NCBI GenBank assembly: GCA_015179125.1
Contig: WHVA01000080.1
Span: 186,001-250,000, forward strand
DNA length: 64,000 nucleotides
Source of the DNA: Gautieria morchelliformis
Taxonomy: Eukaryota; Basidiomycota; Agaricomycetes; Gomphales; Gomphaceae
Direction of reading: 5' to 3'
In this document: positions 48,048 to 60,908 of the stretch, in pieces
Position numbering within the stretch: the first letter of the stretch is position 1
How the letters are laid out: every line of letters starts with the position of its first letter
The notes under the pieces: model-generated
The model's database searches: none
Told to the model about the DNA's origin: nothing
The model's input: the letters and a program-made list of their open reading frames with translations, nothing else
Position numbers and translations under genes: made by a program

Positions 48048-49888
48048 TCACGTCGGAGGCTCAGGGAAGTCAGAAAAATCAATGTGATACAACCTATTGT
48101 TCGCCACTCCAAAGGCTGCAATTATATAAAAGCTAGTTAGACCGGAAAACATGCATGTGACATGGAGTTAATCATACCGGCAACACGCGTTTGTGCCCAA
48201 GAATACCATAGCCCAAAACGAGTCAGTTGCAGACAAGAGCAAAATCGGATGCGGTCATCAAGCGTTGCATGCATGACTCGAGGACATCCATCCGGGGGCT
48301 GCATGGACAACGTACCAACAGGAACACTGGACTCCGCGACAGGAATAACGAAAATGCCTACTTGCTTTCTCAGAGAGTGAACATGTAAGCAATATCTACG
48401 AGAAGTCAACTTGGAACTCACTTGTACATAGATGACAATTCTTTTATTTTCTTCGAAGGCAAGGTTCATGATTGGGTTGCGCATGTCCAAGATCGTAATA
48501 TTCTCCAAGAGCGAAACACCATCGCGGAGAGCCTTCTCGAAATCACGGACAATGCAAAGACAACCGTCTTCGTCAACAGTGACAAAATGAGACCCGCACG
48601 GAGATACATGGACTAGTCACAAACGATGAGTGTCGCTGTGTTGACGGGATAGTAAGTAAGGAATACCAGCTCGGAAATTCCTTTGATCCGATGGTACGGA
48701 TCGTTGAAGTCTCTGCTCCACTGAACATTCAACTAACGTCGAATGACCCCCAGTGTTTGAATTTATTGGCACGTTCGTACCATAATCTACCAGAAAGGCC
48801 CGCGTTTCGTAAAATTCATGAAAACCTTCTATCTGGCCAGGGAATTCGAGTGAGGTTTGTGAGTCGTTCGCGTCCATCGGGCACACTAAGACGTTATGCA
48901 TCGTGCACACAAATATGTGTCGTGACCCGAGCTCGACATAGTTCACCTGAACAGGTGGCTTGTGTGAGTTTCGAAATGATATCGTCTGCTTGAGCCTCCC
49001 GCTTTGAACGTCATAAAGGTAGGCCGCTTGCGCACTCTCCGATGCGACCAACAATGTAGAATGCACGAGTCGCAGGGCACGTACGGCGGTGGGCGGAGAT
49101 ATGGCTGCCCAAGGAATGAATGCTCCTCTGTCATTATCGGAAGCAGACTGTGCGGACTGCCAGGCGACACTATTAGCCCTTTCCTGACATGCATCGGGTT
49201 CAGCTGTAAGAGGCCGAGAATTCGTCCGAGCATCGCGAGTTCGTCGCCATATATCCAAGGTTTCGCCCTCCCTTGTGAATACGAGAAATCCGTCAGAGTA
49301 CTCGCAATGGGCGAATGCACATACTTCTGACTTTGTAGGAATTGCAGTGAGTTCGAGATATTACTAATAATCCAAGCCACAAGCTTGAACTCACAGGAGG
49401 AAGGGACCACAAGATTGTGTCTTGGTTGATCGCCGATACTTGGAGGCCCCCATTAAAGTGTGTGGTGATGACTGTACGCTGCTCTCCATCTACCTTGAAA
49501 CGCCAGACGGCTTCCCCAGGCGCCGCAACGACAGAAAACCTAGCGCGTCCATGACCTTCCCAGCGCCTCTCCATGCGATAAAATTTTATGCCTACAAGGC
49601 GTCATACCACTAGTCAGCTAATAAACCAAAGCATCAAGTTATCAACACACAGAGATCTTTCCAAGAGTCAACATGTGTTATCCGCACATCAGACACATCA
49701 GCATCATGAAGTTTCGTATTCGCAGGGATGAAACCGTGAAGTACGGCAGCGGCACGATATATGCTGGATTCATTCAGAAGGATGAAAGTGTTCCAGCTCT
49801 TCGACACCAGGAGAAAACGGTACAGTTGTCGAAGAGGAATAAATGAAAGGATTGTCAAGATGACTTCTGGAGGAAGTACTCCGAGCAT
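48048..49888 (-). CDS. F-box protein with beta-propeller-like C-terminus
   Basis: Exons (minus): 49888-49651, 49591-49391, 49332-48667, 48612-48422, 48364-48178, 48115-48048; 516 aa. The F-box is at residues 3-45 (LPPEVILTILSFIPLRQL, then SKSWN). The rest alternates short strands and looks like WD-type or F-box-associated blades, without strong WD signatures. F-box proteins recruit substrates to SCF ubiquitin ligases via Skp1; the substrate is unknown. The second exon end was set by frame: the best donor (GTGAGT) is out of phase, and one four bases further (GTTCAA) was used, so that junction is uncertain. Basidiomycetes have many such F-box genes. The ATG at 49888 is directly before the F-box. 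Confidence 0.82.
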
Positions 49889-50241
49889 GTCAAATATACA
49901 GCACTTTGTTCGAAACAGCCGCGGCGTGACATCACCTCATGCGTCACTGCCACTCACACAATTCGCGAACAAAACAAACAAGTCCAAAATTTTGTGTAAG
50001 CGGTAATATAAGTAGGTGATATGCATGCTGACAGGTTCTGCCGACCAGTCATTGGATGAGCTACAAAGTGTTGCATACCGTCACTGCCTAGTGCCAGTGA
50101 GGAACATGACCCGTCAGGCGACACGCTCCTAGGTTCCTCTGCGCACGCTCTTACATAACGCCACCCTCGAGAGCGACGAGAGGCTAAATCCATAATTATT
50201 GAGTATTTTACCTGTTATACAGTTCCAAGGCTGTCCAAAGG
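49889..50241. other. Intergenic, no gene seen
   Basis: 353 bp between the F-box gene start and the SRP14 stop. A 79-codon minus-strand frame is present (49954-50193) but has no family resemblance and is not called. Confidence 0.45.
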
Positions 50242-50879
50242 TCATTTCGACCTGGATTCCTCTCGTTCAAGAGCTCTTTTCCTCGCCTCATCTTGCCTCA
50301 GCGCTGCTTTTATCAACCGTTGCCGTTTGCGTCGTCCATTTCCACGTTTCGGACCTTGGACCTCCACCGTTTCCACAAGCTTTCGTTTCCTCGCCGTTTG
50401 TTGCTCTGCCCGCTGCTTCTCCCGTTTCTTGTCTCGTTTGCGGAGGGTTGTCATAGACGCTTTGAGCAGTGCGCCATATGCCATATGGAACTTTTCCAAA
50501 TCACCAGGTTGTACCTTCCCGTCCATGAATAGTGTATGATGATGTGTTGCAGAAAATAAATTTTAGCTTACGGTGGTTGAAAATTGTACATTCTTGCCGT
50601 CTGTGGCGCGTACCAAACAGGGATATTCTTTTCCGTCTTCTCCATTTGGAGACATTACAGCATCTTCACCCTCAAATGAGACTGGAAAGATCTGGGTGAG
50701 AAGAAATGTCAACATCACGGACGTTGGCCTACATCTTTTACAGGTCAGCCAAACGGTTCCTTTGCCCTTTTTATCGGCAAAGAGCTCCGTGAGCCTCGTC
50801 AGAAACTATGTAATGCGTGATAAGACAACAACACTGAGGAGCAGAGTCTACTCACCGTTGTGTTGTCGACCAAGGTCAT
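50242..50879 (-). CDS. SRP14: Signal recognition particle subunit SRP14
   Basis: Exons (minus): 50879-50856, 50805-50733, 50681-50572, 50514-50242; 159 aa. Family features: N-terminal MTLVDNTTFL followed by a helix, VWLTCKR, CLVRATDGKNVQFSTT, and LEKFHMAYGALLKASMTTLRKRDKKR near residue 75. A Lys/Arg-rich C-terminal extension follows. SRP14 (with SRP9/Srp21) binds the Alu end of SRP RNA and slows translation of secreted proteins on the ribosome. The length fits fungal members with a basic tail. It starts 68 bp from the divergent DUF726 gene. Confidence 0.92.
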
Positions 50880-50947
50880 ACCATCAAATGCGCGCCTATG
50901 GCTATGTCACTACGTAAAATAGGCGCGGATGTGTATTTCGTTGTCTC
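50880..50947. promoter_or_regulatory. 68-bp divergent SRP14 / DUF726 promoter interval
   Basis: Only 68 bp separate two divergent start codons, so both transcripts must start in or very near this gap, or within each other's leaders. No TATA box is obvious. Confidence 0.5.
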
Positions 50948-53900
50948 ATGTCTCCTGGTCTCTCCACACCGTCTGCTTCATCAAAAAGCGATGCATTTTT
51001 GCTTGACGATGACGACGGCTGGCAGGATATGCCCGTCATTCGCCAGGACGACTTTGCGAACGGTCTGGATGAGGAAGACCAGAAGAAATATCACTACGTC
51101 GCTCCCACCAAGTCTTTGGATGGGCCCAAGGGCAATGCTACGGGGAACCTCATAGATTTCGATGATTATGGGAACGAATGGCGTTCTAAGCTCGATCAGA
51201 ATGAGGACGAATACACACGGCTCAGGGTTGATGAGGATGAGGATGCGGAAGACGTTCACCTCAGGACCAAGTACTTGTTCGACGAAGATAAGGCGATGAC
51301 CCCTTTGAATCAAATGCAGGCTACGAAGACCCTCCTCACAGAGGCTCAGCGCATAGCCTATGTTGCGCTTTGTGCACTTGCTATAAAAGAAATGGCTAAC
51401 AGATTGAAGATCGTCAAGTCAAAGGAGTTGAAGGCAGCAATCGGAAGCCTCGAACTCTGGGGGTTAAGGATTTTAGGTCGTTTATATTATCACATGGAGT
51501 TAGCCACACCAGGTATTCGCTTGCTCTAGCAGCAAGGGGTATGTTAATGCTGATCCTTTATATCAGAGCAAAAGATGATTGAAACTCTAGCGGAACATGG
51601 TGTCCAAGCTATGGATCTAGTGCCATCTCTCATGACGACACACACTGTTGCCAACCCGGAGTATGATCCAGCTGAAGCTCAGCGGCAGGAAGCTGAAACA
51701 CGCGAGAAGGAACGATTGCGAGGTGAGGACGAGAAGAATGACATCCCGGAGGATAAGTCCGACGGCCAAACCCTCAACCTTCCCAACTCCTCGGCCCACT
51801 CCCAAACACTGCCAGCTTCACCCACGACAGCTCAATATAAAACCACTGCTAATGTTCTTCAATCCAATGCGACAACGTCCATGCCCGGAGTCTCAACCAC
51901 ACTCTCCTCTGCTGATGCCAGTGTCACACTGGACATTCGATGGACCGTATTATGCGACCTTTTTCTCCTCCTAATAGCCGACAGTGTTTATGATAGTCGC
52001 TCGCGGGTTCTTCTCGAGACTGTCGCTCTAAAGTTGGGACTGGGATGGTTAGACGTTGTGAAGTTCGAAAAACGCGTGACGGATGCGCTGGAAATCCAAG
52101 AAGATGTAGAAAAGACGGAGCAGCAGGATGTTATAGATGGGCGAATGAAAGCCGCTAAGAAGAAGCGATATGTCATGATGGGCCTAGCGACATTAGGTGC
52201 GTGACGTCGTATGCCGGTACGATGTTCCCCAAGCTATAACTATTACCGGGCATTAGGTGGCGGCCTCGTCATAGGTCTTTCTGCCGGACTACTAGCCCCC
52301 GTCATCGGTGCCGGGCTGGGTGCCGCATTTACCACACTCGGTGTGACTGGCACTACAGGGTTTTTCGCGGGCGCCGGAGGTGCTGCGTTGATCACTACTG
52401 GAGGTGCTCTTACTGGCTCGGGTATTGCTGTTAGAGGCATGGCCCGTCGAACGCAACAAGTCAGGACGTTCGAGTTGTTACCTCTTCACAACAATAAGCG
52501 TGTGAACTGCATCATCACCGTTCCAGGGTATTTCAGCCAATTTCATTTTCCTGCGAGAAATCGTTGTACACTGATCACACGCTGCATATGTTCGATTCAT
52601 ATAGATTCATGTCTGGTCCGCGCGATGATGTCCGACTTCCTTTCAGCGTGTTGGATCCCATCGTCGGGGATGTCTTTAGTGTTCGATGGGAGCCTGAAAT
52701 GATGGGAGAGACGGGCAACGCTATCAAGCTTTTAACCGGCGAAATATTATCTCAGCTGTCCACGACAGTCTTGCAGGCCACGGTAATGACTACTCTCATG
52801 AGTGCCTTGGCGTGGCCAATCGGTGAGAGCCGTCTACCACTATCTTTACTTGCTCACTTTCCTCTAGTCTTAACAAAGTTGGGATACCTCATCGACAACC
52901 CGTGGTCGAACGCACTCGACAGAGCACGTGCAGCAGGCTCTGTTCTTGCCGATATTCTCCTTCAACGCCATCTAGGAGTACGGCCTATTATGTTAATTGG
53001 GTTCTCTCTAGGCGCGCGCGTCATTTTCTACGCTCTGCTTGAATTGGCCAAACATAAAGCCTATGGCATTGTTCAGGATGTGTTTCTCCTCGGCGCTACC
53101 GTGACTGTACCGACACGGACGTGGCTCGAAGCACGTGGCGTCGTAGCTGGTAGATTGGTCAATGGCTATGCGCGTAATGATTGGGTGCTCAACTACCTAT
53201 TCCGGGCGACGTCTGGCGGTTTAAATACAGTAGCAGGGCTGCGGCCCATTGAACACGTTCCTGGATTGGAAAATGTCGATGTTACTGATAAAATTGCGGG
53301 CCACAATAGTTATCGCGCCTTCATGCCCCTCATTCTGGACGAGTTGGGGTTCCCAGTCTCAGCTGACTACTTTGATGAACCGGAGGTGAGCTTTGCAGTC
53401 AGTTTCCTGGGACTATTTTGAAGTTTGCTTTCACAGGAGCCAGACATGGAAGGGGATCGCGAGGTGGTTCGTGAAGGGGAAGACAAGAAGAAGAAACGAG
53501 GGTGGTTCTCTAAAGATAAAAAGACGGTTCAGAACACGAAGAATGTCCAACGGCCTCCCTCTTCGTTATCTCTTCCTCGGCATTCGTCCTCCGCCTCCAC
53601 TTCCCCTTCGCCGGGATTGGATGATCTACCGGAACGTATACCTCATTCTCCGGCCCAGCCTGGTTCTGCAGAAGAAACTGCGTCAGGAGACTCGACCTCA
53701 TCGATACCCATACATGCTGGTTTCGACTTCAACGCAATTAAGGAGATGTTGCAGAAGGAGGGCACAAAGGGTAAGGACGAGCTCGTGGGCATGCAGATAC
53801 CAACCGAACCCACACGGTCGCCGCCAGCTGTCTCGGGTACAGCCAGTCCTACAGAAACTGCACTGCCGATCCAGTCCGAACAGAGCAGAACACGCAGGAC

Positions 53901-54432
53901 TTCCGCTGCGTCCGACGTCTCATCCAGCGCCCGACCAGTACAGCAGTCAAATATTCACTCAAAGTTTGATACTGTATCAGAGGCACCTGTTGGTTTAGCC
54001 CAAACACTAACGCAGTCGCTTTCGCTCAGCGATATAAAGGCTTCATCCCAGCGTGAACCTTCTTTAGGCGCTGACCTGTCGCTCAACTCCTTGGCTACCT
54101 CAGCATCTCAATTCGCTTCTCGACCGCCTCCTGCAACCTTGTCCTTTGGGAGTTCCGATGGATCACTCTGGACTTCGGATCCGGATCCTATCCCACCTCG
54201 GGATCGAACTACTTTCGGGGTACCTATGTCGAAAACAGCTTTCGCTGCCTCGACGGATACATTATCTTTTGGCAATGGTACTCGTTCTGTTCTACCACAC
54301 GCAGATCCGTTCGCCGCGCCAGGGCCTTCATTTGGTGCAGATGGAACTATTGCAGACGGGGATCCATGGGCACCGCCGCCTAAGGAAGGCATGCCAAAGA
54401 AGCCTAGCTATAGTTCGAATCCTTGGGGATAA
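50948..54432 (+). CDS. DUF726 (TMCO4/Mil1-like) putative alpha/beta hydrolase
   Basis: Exons: 50948-51512, 51567-52196, 52257-52527, 52605-52822, 52868-53385, 53437-54432; 1065 aa, all in phase. The N-terminus is acidic. A charged helical region follows, then a Gly/Ala-rich membrane segment (about residues 395-450, from 52257). The hydrolase core has the nucleophile elbow GFSLG (about 53003-53017) and a distal GHNSYR with the likely catalytic His. This matches DUF726 proteins such as yeast Mil1 and human TMCO4, membrane-linked putative lipases. The last exon encodes a 330-residue Ser/Pro-rich tail (with PWAP and NPWG near the end) that is probably disordered, possibly for adaptor binding. No catalytic loss is seen. 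Substrate unknown. Confidence 0.88.
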
Positions 54433-54627
54433 TACCAAGCGACTATTCATTTTATGTACAGTTTGACCCGGACGTCTCTACATTGCATTTTCTCATTCAC
54501 CGCATCTCATCTGTAACGCAATACATATCATATCACACACTTCCCTGCCTTTGGATCTTAATAAACTTGTGTTTAAAAGCCACTTCTAAAATGAAGCCTT
54601 TGATTATGCCTGTGTCCTGAAAGGTCA

Positions 54628-54654
54628 ATGTAGTCTATGTAGTCTATGTAGTCT
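54628..54654. repeat. Short tandem repeat, three 9-bp units
   Basis: The unit ATGTAGTCT is repeated three times in the convergent 3' interval between DUF726 and EPT1. Confidence 0.8.
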
Positions 54655-54677
54655 TGTGTCGCTGACCGCCTGTCGCC

Positions 54678-56552
54678 CTACGAGTTCTTCTTCACAAGTT
54701 CACCGGCGTCCCTCCAGATTCCAGCAGGGTCCTTTTTGCGAACCGTAAAGCAGGCAATGCCCAAATGATTAGTGATTTCTGCGGAGCAAATGAGACATCC
54801 TGAGCGCTCCAGAAGGTCTTTCAGGTGCGTACCTGTGATAACCAACGTGCAAAATCGCTCGTAGAAGAAAAACGTTATCATGAAAGTCAGATAGATGAAG
54901 AGCCGGGTGCTAATGAACGACCCTTGGAAGAATGGGTCTCTGCATTGGATATGAACTTCTCATCGAAAATGAAATAAAACCATGGGACACTGACACGCCG
55001 AAGATCCTTGGGGCATTTGCATCAATGGCGCCTATGGCGAACCACACCCATAGCCAATTCCAATACGGGAAACGACTGCCGGTAACGTGCGCAAGGATCA
55101 TGCGTCCTACCTGATGTGCGAACTGAAGGCCCCATGCGCAGAGAAATGGAACGAAGAGCGACGAGTGAACAATGGGCGAACCTGGAGCCATAAGCCATAG
55201 TACTTGAAGGAGGACGGTTGTTGGAAAGGGGAGGAGGAAGAGAAGAGGACGGAGGGGGGATCTTCGAGCAGCACGACAGGAGTTGTAGACATTCGAGTAG
55301 CTGGACAAAACATAATGATTAGTGTGAGCTGTGGTGTGTCCAATGGTAGAGGTTGAAAGACTACCTGGTAACAATGTTGAAAGCCAGTGCTAATCCACCA
55401 AAAATCATGAAGGCTTCATTAAGTCTGACATTGCGAATGTGCAGTGCAACCCATTCGATTTGGTCAAGATGGGCGAATGTTAATATGCCAGTATCCCACA
55501 CCTCGGGTCCTAGTCGTGTGTCAGTCCTGCAGCCTTGTTTGGTGTCCCACTGTTTAAAAAATTCACCGTATGTCCCGGAGATGATGAAGATGGCAATTAT
55601 CATCAAGATTCCTTCCACTGGGCCCGAGAATACACCGAGGAATAGCTGACCTTATGCGCTAGCATCAGCGTTAGCTATCTAACAAATACAGCACGCCACC
55701 TACCGGTGTGATATTCCTCCCATGTAGTGAGGTAAAAATTAGCAAGAGTCGCGACCTGTGACGCGACAGTCCACCATGAGCGACCGAGGTTGAGTGCACG
55801 GGCGGCGAGGAGGACCTCGAGCTACGTGCACGATTACATTTAGACATGTATCGCGAGGAGTACAAAGAAGACAATTAATTCACTGTAGTATTTATGGCAT
55901 CGCAACCTATCTCCAAAGAAGCGTTGAGCTGGAGCGATGGCACAATCTCAACGATTGTTTACCCACCGTGATCAAACATCTCGCCCAGCGGCCCCGCCAT
56001 GCCTGTACGTCTAGCCTGCTTTCTGAGCAATGGATAGTTACTAACCGAAATTTTGTTGGGGAAATAGGCCTCCCGTACCCATCGATAGCATCAAAACTTT
56101 GATATATGAAGAGACCCGCCGCCCATCTGCTCTGCGATCATCTCAGCCGAGGGCGTCAACTAAAAGAGCACTGAACCACTTGCGTGAAATATATCCAGTG
56201 TGGAGGGCCACTTGCACCCTCTTTCTCAGCGAGGAAATGTGGGTCATAGTATAGCATGGTCAGGAAGTTAATCAAGACCATGCAAAGGCCCAAGAGGGTA
56301 ATCTATCGTCATAAACAGTATCAGCTACACGATTTTCTAGTCGTTGACGAGACTTGCGGTATTAGGGGCGACCCATAAAGGCCATATTGTAACGAGACGG
56401 TTCCAGAACGGATTGAGGAGGTACTTTGAGATGGGAGATCTGCACAGGAGTCGGACATGCTAACAAAGAATATGCATGGAACCTCACTTATCAATGCCCC
56501 TGTATGAATAGTTAGAAAGTCGATTAAGAGCACGCTGTGTGATATAACCCAT
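54678..56552 (-). CDS. EPT1: CDP-alcohol phosphotransferase (ethanolamine/choline type)
   Basis: Exons (minus): 56552-56488, 56439-56358, 56302-56184, 56126-56079, 56022-55967, 55906-55884, 55821-55704, 55650-55365, 55300-54995, 54939-54833, 54778-54678; 436 aa. The family catalytic pattern DG-x2-AR-x8-G-x3-D-x3-D is complete (DGKQARRTG, then GEMFDHGCD, spread over three exons at 56100-55890). Several transmembrane helices follow. These ER/Golgi enzymes join diacylglycerol with CDP-choline or CDP-ethanolamine in the Kennedy pathway. The CPT1 versus EPT1 choice is not certain from sequence. Introns 56303-56357 and 56127-56183 start GCAAGT and end AG, so both are GC-AG. The exon at 55884-55906 is only 23 nt. 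It converges on DUF726 (245 bp gap). Confidence 0.93.
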
Positions 56553-56870
56553 GACGCGCTCGAGGCGTGGCAGTCACCGTATACTTTTCTCCGAGTCGCC
56601 GCGCGTCACGAATAAATTATATCATGCTTGTCACTACTGGTATCTGTACAACAAAACTCAAAATTATACAAGAGTCATCCCGAGAGGACCATTTAAATAC
56701 GTGATGTCTAGAGCGTGTAGAAACCGTACGGACAAATGCGAGGGGTAAAAATGTCGAACGGCTGACGTGCAAAATATGCCGGAAATAAACGGTAGTGAAA
56801 GTTTCCCGGAAAAACCAGGTGGTTTCACATGCAACGAAACGAAGTTCTCCCGGACATATATGGTATCTGG
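56553..56870. other. Intergenic, EPT1 upstream region
   Basis: 318 bp between the EPT1 start and the next minus-strand stop. No feature was recognised beyond the expected promoter. Confidence 0.45.
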
Positions 56871-57599
56871 TTAAAATCCACCTAAACAGCCAGAATCGGG
56901 CGGCACCTCAGCGGAGAAAGATGCACGTCGCGGCCGGCGCGAGCATGCAAGTGGTGCACGGCTCCTCTCCCCTCCAGAAAGCGAATGAGCGCGGCCTTGC
57001 CTTTCACAGTCGCGCGTAGAACCATTACGCTTCCGTTCAAATGGGGGCGGGAGGGGGTGAGGCAGGAAGGCGAGGGTAGCCTGAACGTGATCGTGAGGTT
57101 CCGAATCAACGGGGGTATTGTCGACCGAAGGCATTGGCGGACGACCACGATTCGAGTTGATGTCGTTGGGAGAGGAGAGCAAGTCGTCCGAGTCGTCGGA
57201 TTCAGACCAGCCCATCTCTGGGGTTGAGGATGGCACTGGGATTGAGAAATAATCCAACCTAGCAGCGCCCTGGTCCGATTCCACGCGAGGGGTGTCGTCG
57301 GCGTTGTCATCATCGCTCTGCATCTCTCCTGGCTGTACAGACTTGAGAAGACGCGCCTCGCCCCTCCCTTCGGTAAGCACATATGTCCTGTCAGGACAAT
57401 GGCGTTGGGGCAACGAACAAACGTTTGGGCTGACTACGATGGCTGAGCGATCGTAGGTTCTTGCGGAATGTGCGAAATATGTGGCTGATATTTCTGGAGT
57501 CGGCGGGAAATGAACATGTCCTCGAAGGGCAGGATTAGTAGTGCCTGGTTGTGACTCTGCCGGGGGAAGGCATTTGAGGATGGGACGACGAAGGGACAT
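56871..57599 (-). CDS. Ser/Pro-rich conserved hypothetical protein
   Basis: Single-exon model of 242 aa from ATG 57599. The in-frame sequence extends upstream, but the N-terminal motif from this ATG (MSLRRPILKCLPP, then GHVHFPPTP and HSARTYDRSAIVVSPN) looks like the conserved start of a family common in Agaricomycetes. The middle is acidic (a DDDNADD stretch and SDDSDD). The C-terminus has a basic, Arg-rich part. No enzymatic domain, membrane helix or signal peptide is visible. I know no function; a nuclear or regulatory low-complexity protein is possible. An intron within it cannot be ruled out, although none is needed. It is isolated by 318 bp from EPT1 and by over 3 kb from the next gene. 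Confidence 0.65.
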   Translation of the reverse strand: MSLRRPILKCLPPAESQPGTTNPALRGHVHFPPTPEISATYFAHSARTYDRSAIVVSPNVCSLPQRHCPDRTYVLTEGRGEARLLKSVQPGEMQSDDDNADDTPRVESDQGAARLDYFSIPVPSSTPEMGWSESDDSDDLLSSPNDINSNRGRPPMPSVDNTPVDSEPHDHVQATLAFLPHPLPPPFERKRNGSTRDCERQGRAHSLSGGERSRAPLACSRRPRRASFSAEVPPDSGCLGGF

Positions 57600-60500
57600 G
57601 CGGTATGAGAGAGAGGGAGGAGGTCCAAACCGCGCACTAAAGGGCGAGGGGAAGCTGCATGAGGCTTGACAGGGGTGGGTTAAAAGCAAGTCTGTCAACA
57701 CAAGCTTAGTTTTTTGTTTGTACAGCGTCCGGGTAACCATAGCCTGCCACTCGGAAGTTCGTTCTGCCAAGCCAGCTCCACCTTGATAATTAATCTCAGC
57801 TGATCGACCTTCCACCTAACCTAAAACTCGGTCACTTTGCCGCGAGCTGGCCGTAAATTCCAATTACGAGTGCCGCGACTCTCTACCCAGAACCGTTTTG
57901 TGACGCCCCCTCCCGCAGCTTGCGACGTCCAATCCTTCGTGTAGTACTAGATGATGGTGCCACTATGCCAGCTGGACAACTCGATGCAATCGAGATCCAT
58001 GCAGTATCTGATAGGTTCCGATTTCAGACTCGGAGCATGTAAACAGCTCATACAATATCCGCCTTGCCCCAAAGGTAAAGAACCGCGATATAGGCAGCTA
58101 TAAGGCGGTCAACGGTGCCGGCTCGGAGGCGGCACCAGATTCTAAAAAGATCTGGCCTTGAGGACAAGCTGGCACAACGTAAGATTTAGTGAGTTACTAC
58201 AAGTTGCAGCGCGAGCAATGGGTTTCGCTAATGTATTAACGCAAAGCCATTCATATACGATGCCAGCATAGAGGTTAGCCCTGCGGCATATACCCTCAGT
58301 CCCCTCAGTCCTCCACACCCCCGGCCCAGTACGCAATGACGTATGCATGGAAATTGAGGATGCTTATAATCAGGATGTCATCGTTATTGGCTGTAGCGTG
58401 CATGAGACGGTCGGAGCGCTACCACTGCCTACCTAATTGGATGCACTTCGAACTGAGATCAAGAATCCGCATATTTCGCGATAGAAAGTTGCTGTTCAGA
58501 CTTTCACAGTCTTTCAGCCACCGAACTTACGACAGTTGCATCAATATGACCGTCACCCACAGCATGACGCGCATGTATACCTGCGATGAAAAGCGAATTT
58601 GCGTGTGCCACACTGGTGCCACCGACATCTAGCTTCTGATAGTATGGTAAATTTGGGAAACTCTATGATTATGAATCTAGTTTCGCGGCATAACAGAGCG
58701 AAATTTGTTGCAGTACTCAACTTCACGACCCGAAATGATTTTATGAAGTGAGCCTTTTTTAGATAAATTAAATCTGGATTATGCTACTGTCCACACTTTC
58801 AGGGTGAGAAGACACCCTCTCCATTTTTATACTGTATATGAGGAAGAATATATGTTGAGTCCAGCTCTTTGTGCAGAATAGACTGGCATGGTCTTACGCT
58901 AGAGCTTTAGTTTCGATTGAAATTGCCCAAGGTTCAAAGTAAGGAGTTTCGTCCCTGTGTTCCAGTCAGGAATATGGCGCAAGATAGAGAATACGACCTG
59001 GAAGCTGGGAGTGCAGCCGTGCAACGCATTCACTTACAGACCCTTCCCACCTGCCTGAGACGAGGAACCACGCAAAAGCTTGAGATTACAGCAATTTTAT
59101 TTCGTGGAGCTGGCCAGGACTTATTCCTTTGGATGCAATATCAGCAGCTGTCGTTGAAGCGGCGTCGCTGTGTACAACGAGACCATCCACTGCGAAGTGT
59201 ATCATTATTTTGACCACAAAGCAGGTGTACTGTCTCGAAGAGACGTGAACGAGCAGTTGGATTTTTTTTGCCACATTTCGGGGTGGAATATGGGCAAGAG
59301 CTTTTACATGCTCGCGCAACCCCAACGGCTGCTACTCGTAGGAAAGCTGGGACCCCACCTAATTCTAAAAGCAAAAACCAGGCTCTTTTGTGCCCTATGA
59401 CTGATGCATAACTAGTGAGTCCCTCCCATAATTAAAATGATCACATAAATACATCGAAACGGTGGACCCGCGCCTGAAATTCCTTGCAATGGCTCTGGAG
59501 CTGTTTAGTGTCCCGTTTCCATGCAGTGGATGCTTCCGTTTTCCGTCTTTCATGTGCCAGCTCGACGGTGAACCCATGGCCCGCCTTCTGCGCGAGGTTA
59601 TAAAGGAAATCAATGAAGACAGCTGATGCCTGTACGATGCCTCAGACTTATGTAAATAGCACGGGTGCGTGATGTACAGTACTTCGGCTTCGTCTTTACT
59701 GTTTCCATGTCTTTCTTAGGCGACTCCGGTGGCTGTTCTACGTCAGATATAACTCTCCTTGATATTGTAGTTCAATCTTTGACCTTTAGGGTTCAACGCC
59801 AATTGGCCATCTATGAGACGCTGATGAGTGGAATCATGCTCCTCCGGCCGGACATGGGAGTAACGGGATTCCAGGAATGTTTTACCTATATGCTGTGGAA
59901 TGACTCGAACCAACTCCAGGATGGCTGCTGTAACCCTGCTGCATGCATCACGAGGCCCAGCTGGTAAACACGGGTAAGTACCACTAAATACCGATTGGAC
60001 TGCGGACATACTAGGATTCGAATTGTGGGTGATCATGCATGCCAGTGCCAAAGGCTGTATATACCAACGTGGGAGTCGGTGGCCCTTGAGGTGGAGTAAG
60101 CACCTTTAGTGACCCCGTCCCGATGGCCCGCCGTGACGCCCTTGGCACCTGAAAAGCGGTAACTTGGCACGAATGATGGCATGAAAGGGGACCAATGAGT
60201 GTACACGACCAATGCACAATGGAAACCTGCAACTTCGTCAAATGATTATTAGTAGTACATACTAGTACAGCCAGTGATGATACCCCTCCCCCCACCCCAC
60301 CCCCACCGAACCCCTTACTGTCATTGACGCAGCTGTTTCAATTTGTCATCCACCGGTCAGTAAACGAAACGTCACAAACAAAGCAGTGTATGCTACCTGC
60401 GGGCTTTATAAGTGGTTGTTTTCGGCAGTCCACTTATGTAATCAAAGCCACAGGCGCTCAGCGGATCTTCGAATGCAGGTTTCAAATTTCAACACGTGAG

Positions 60501-60908
60501 CGCGTTTTGGGTCAAAGCAGGACGTTGACCCGACACAACAGGCAAATAATGTCTACAAGTTTCAATCCACTTGGTCTAACGTTGGGCAGTCACCGCAAAA
60601 TCATCCCCTTCCACCCCATTTCAGGGAGTGAGCACTGAGCAGGGATATGGTTTCATGCGCAGGGAACAAGCTCGAGCCGCCGCTGAGCATAAGCATCACC
60701 GAGTTTCGGTGTCCAGTCGGCATGTGAACAACCGGCTCTGCGTACAGTTCCGGGGGAAATGCTATGCAGCGGCCCCATGACGTTTCACTGCATGGGACCG
60801 TAAATGGGTTGATTTCGACATAACCGCCTTCTTATGTACAGAGTATAAAAACCTACCCCAGTCATCCTTGTTTAGGAAAATGACTATCTTTTTCCAAAGT
60901 TACACCCA
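57600..60908. other. 3.3-kb interval without a supported gene
   Basis: Open frames in this stretch are short and disagree in composition. One plus-strand segment (about 59100-59220) weakly resembles the C-terminal domain of pyruvate kinase, but it is not continuous and is not called. A C-rich tract (CCCCTCCCCCCACCCC) lies at about 60284-60306. No tRNA, LTR or terminal repeat was recognised. Confidence 0.5.

Noticed and set aside
59090-59230. Possible pyruvate kinase C-terminal fragment
   Set aside because: Only a weak alternating Ala/Ile pattern over about 40 codons, with no continuing exons or catalytic domain nearby.
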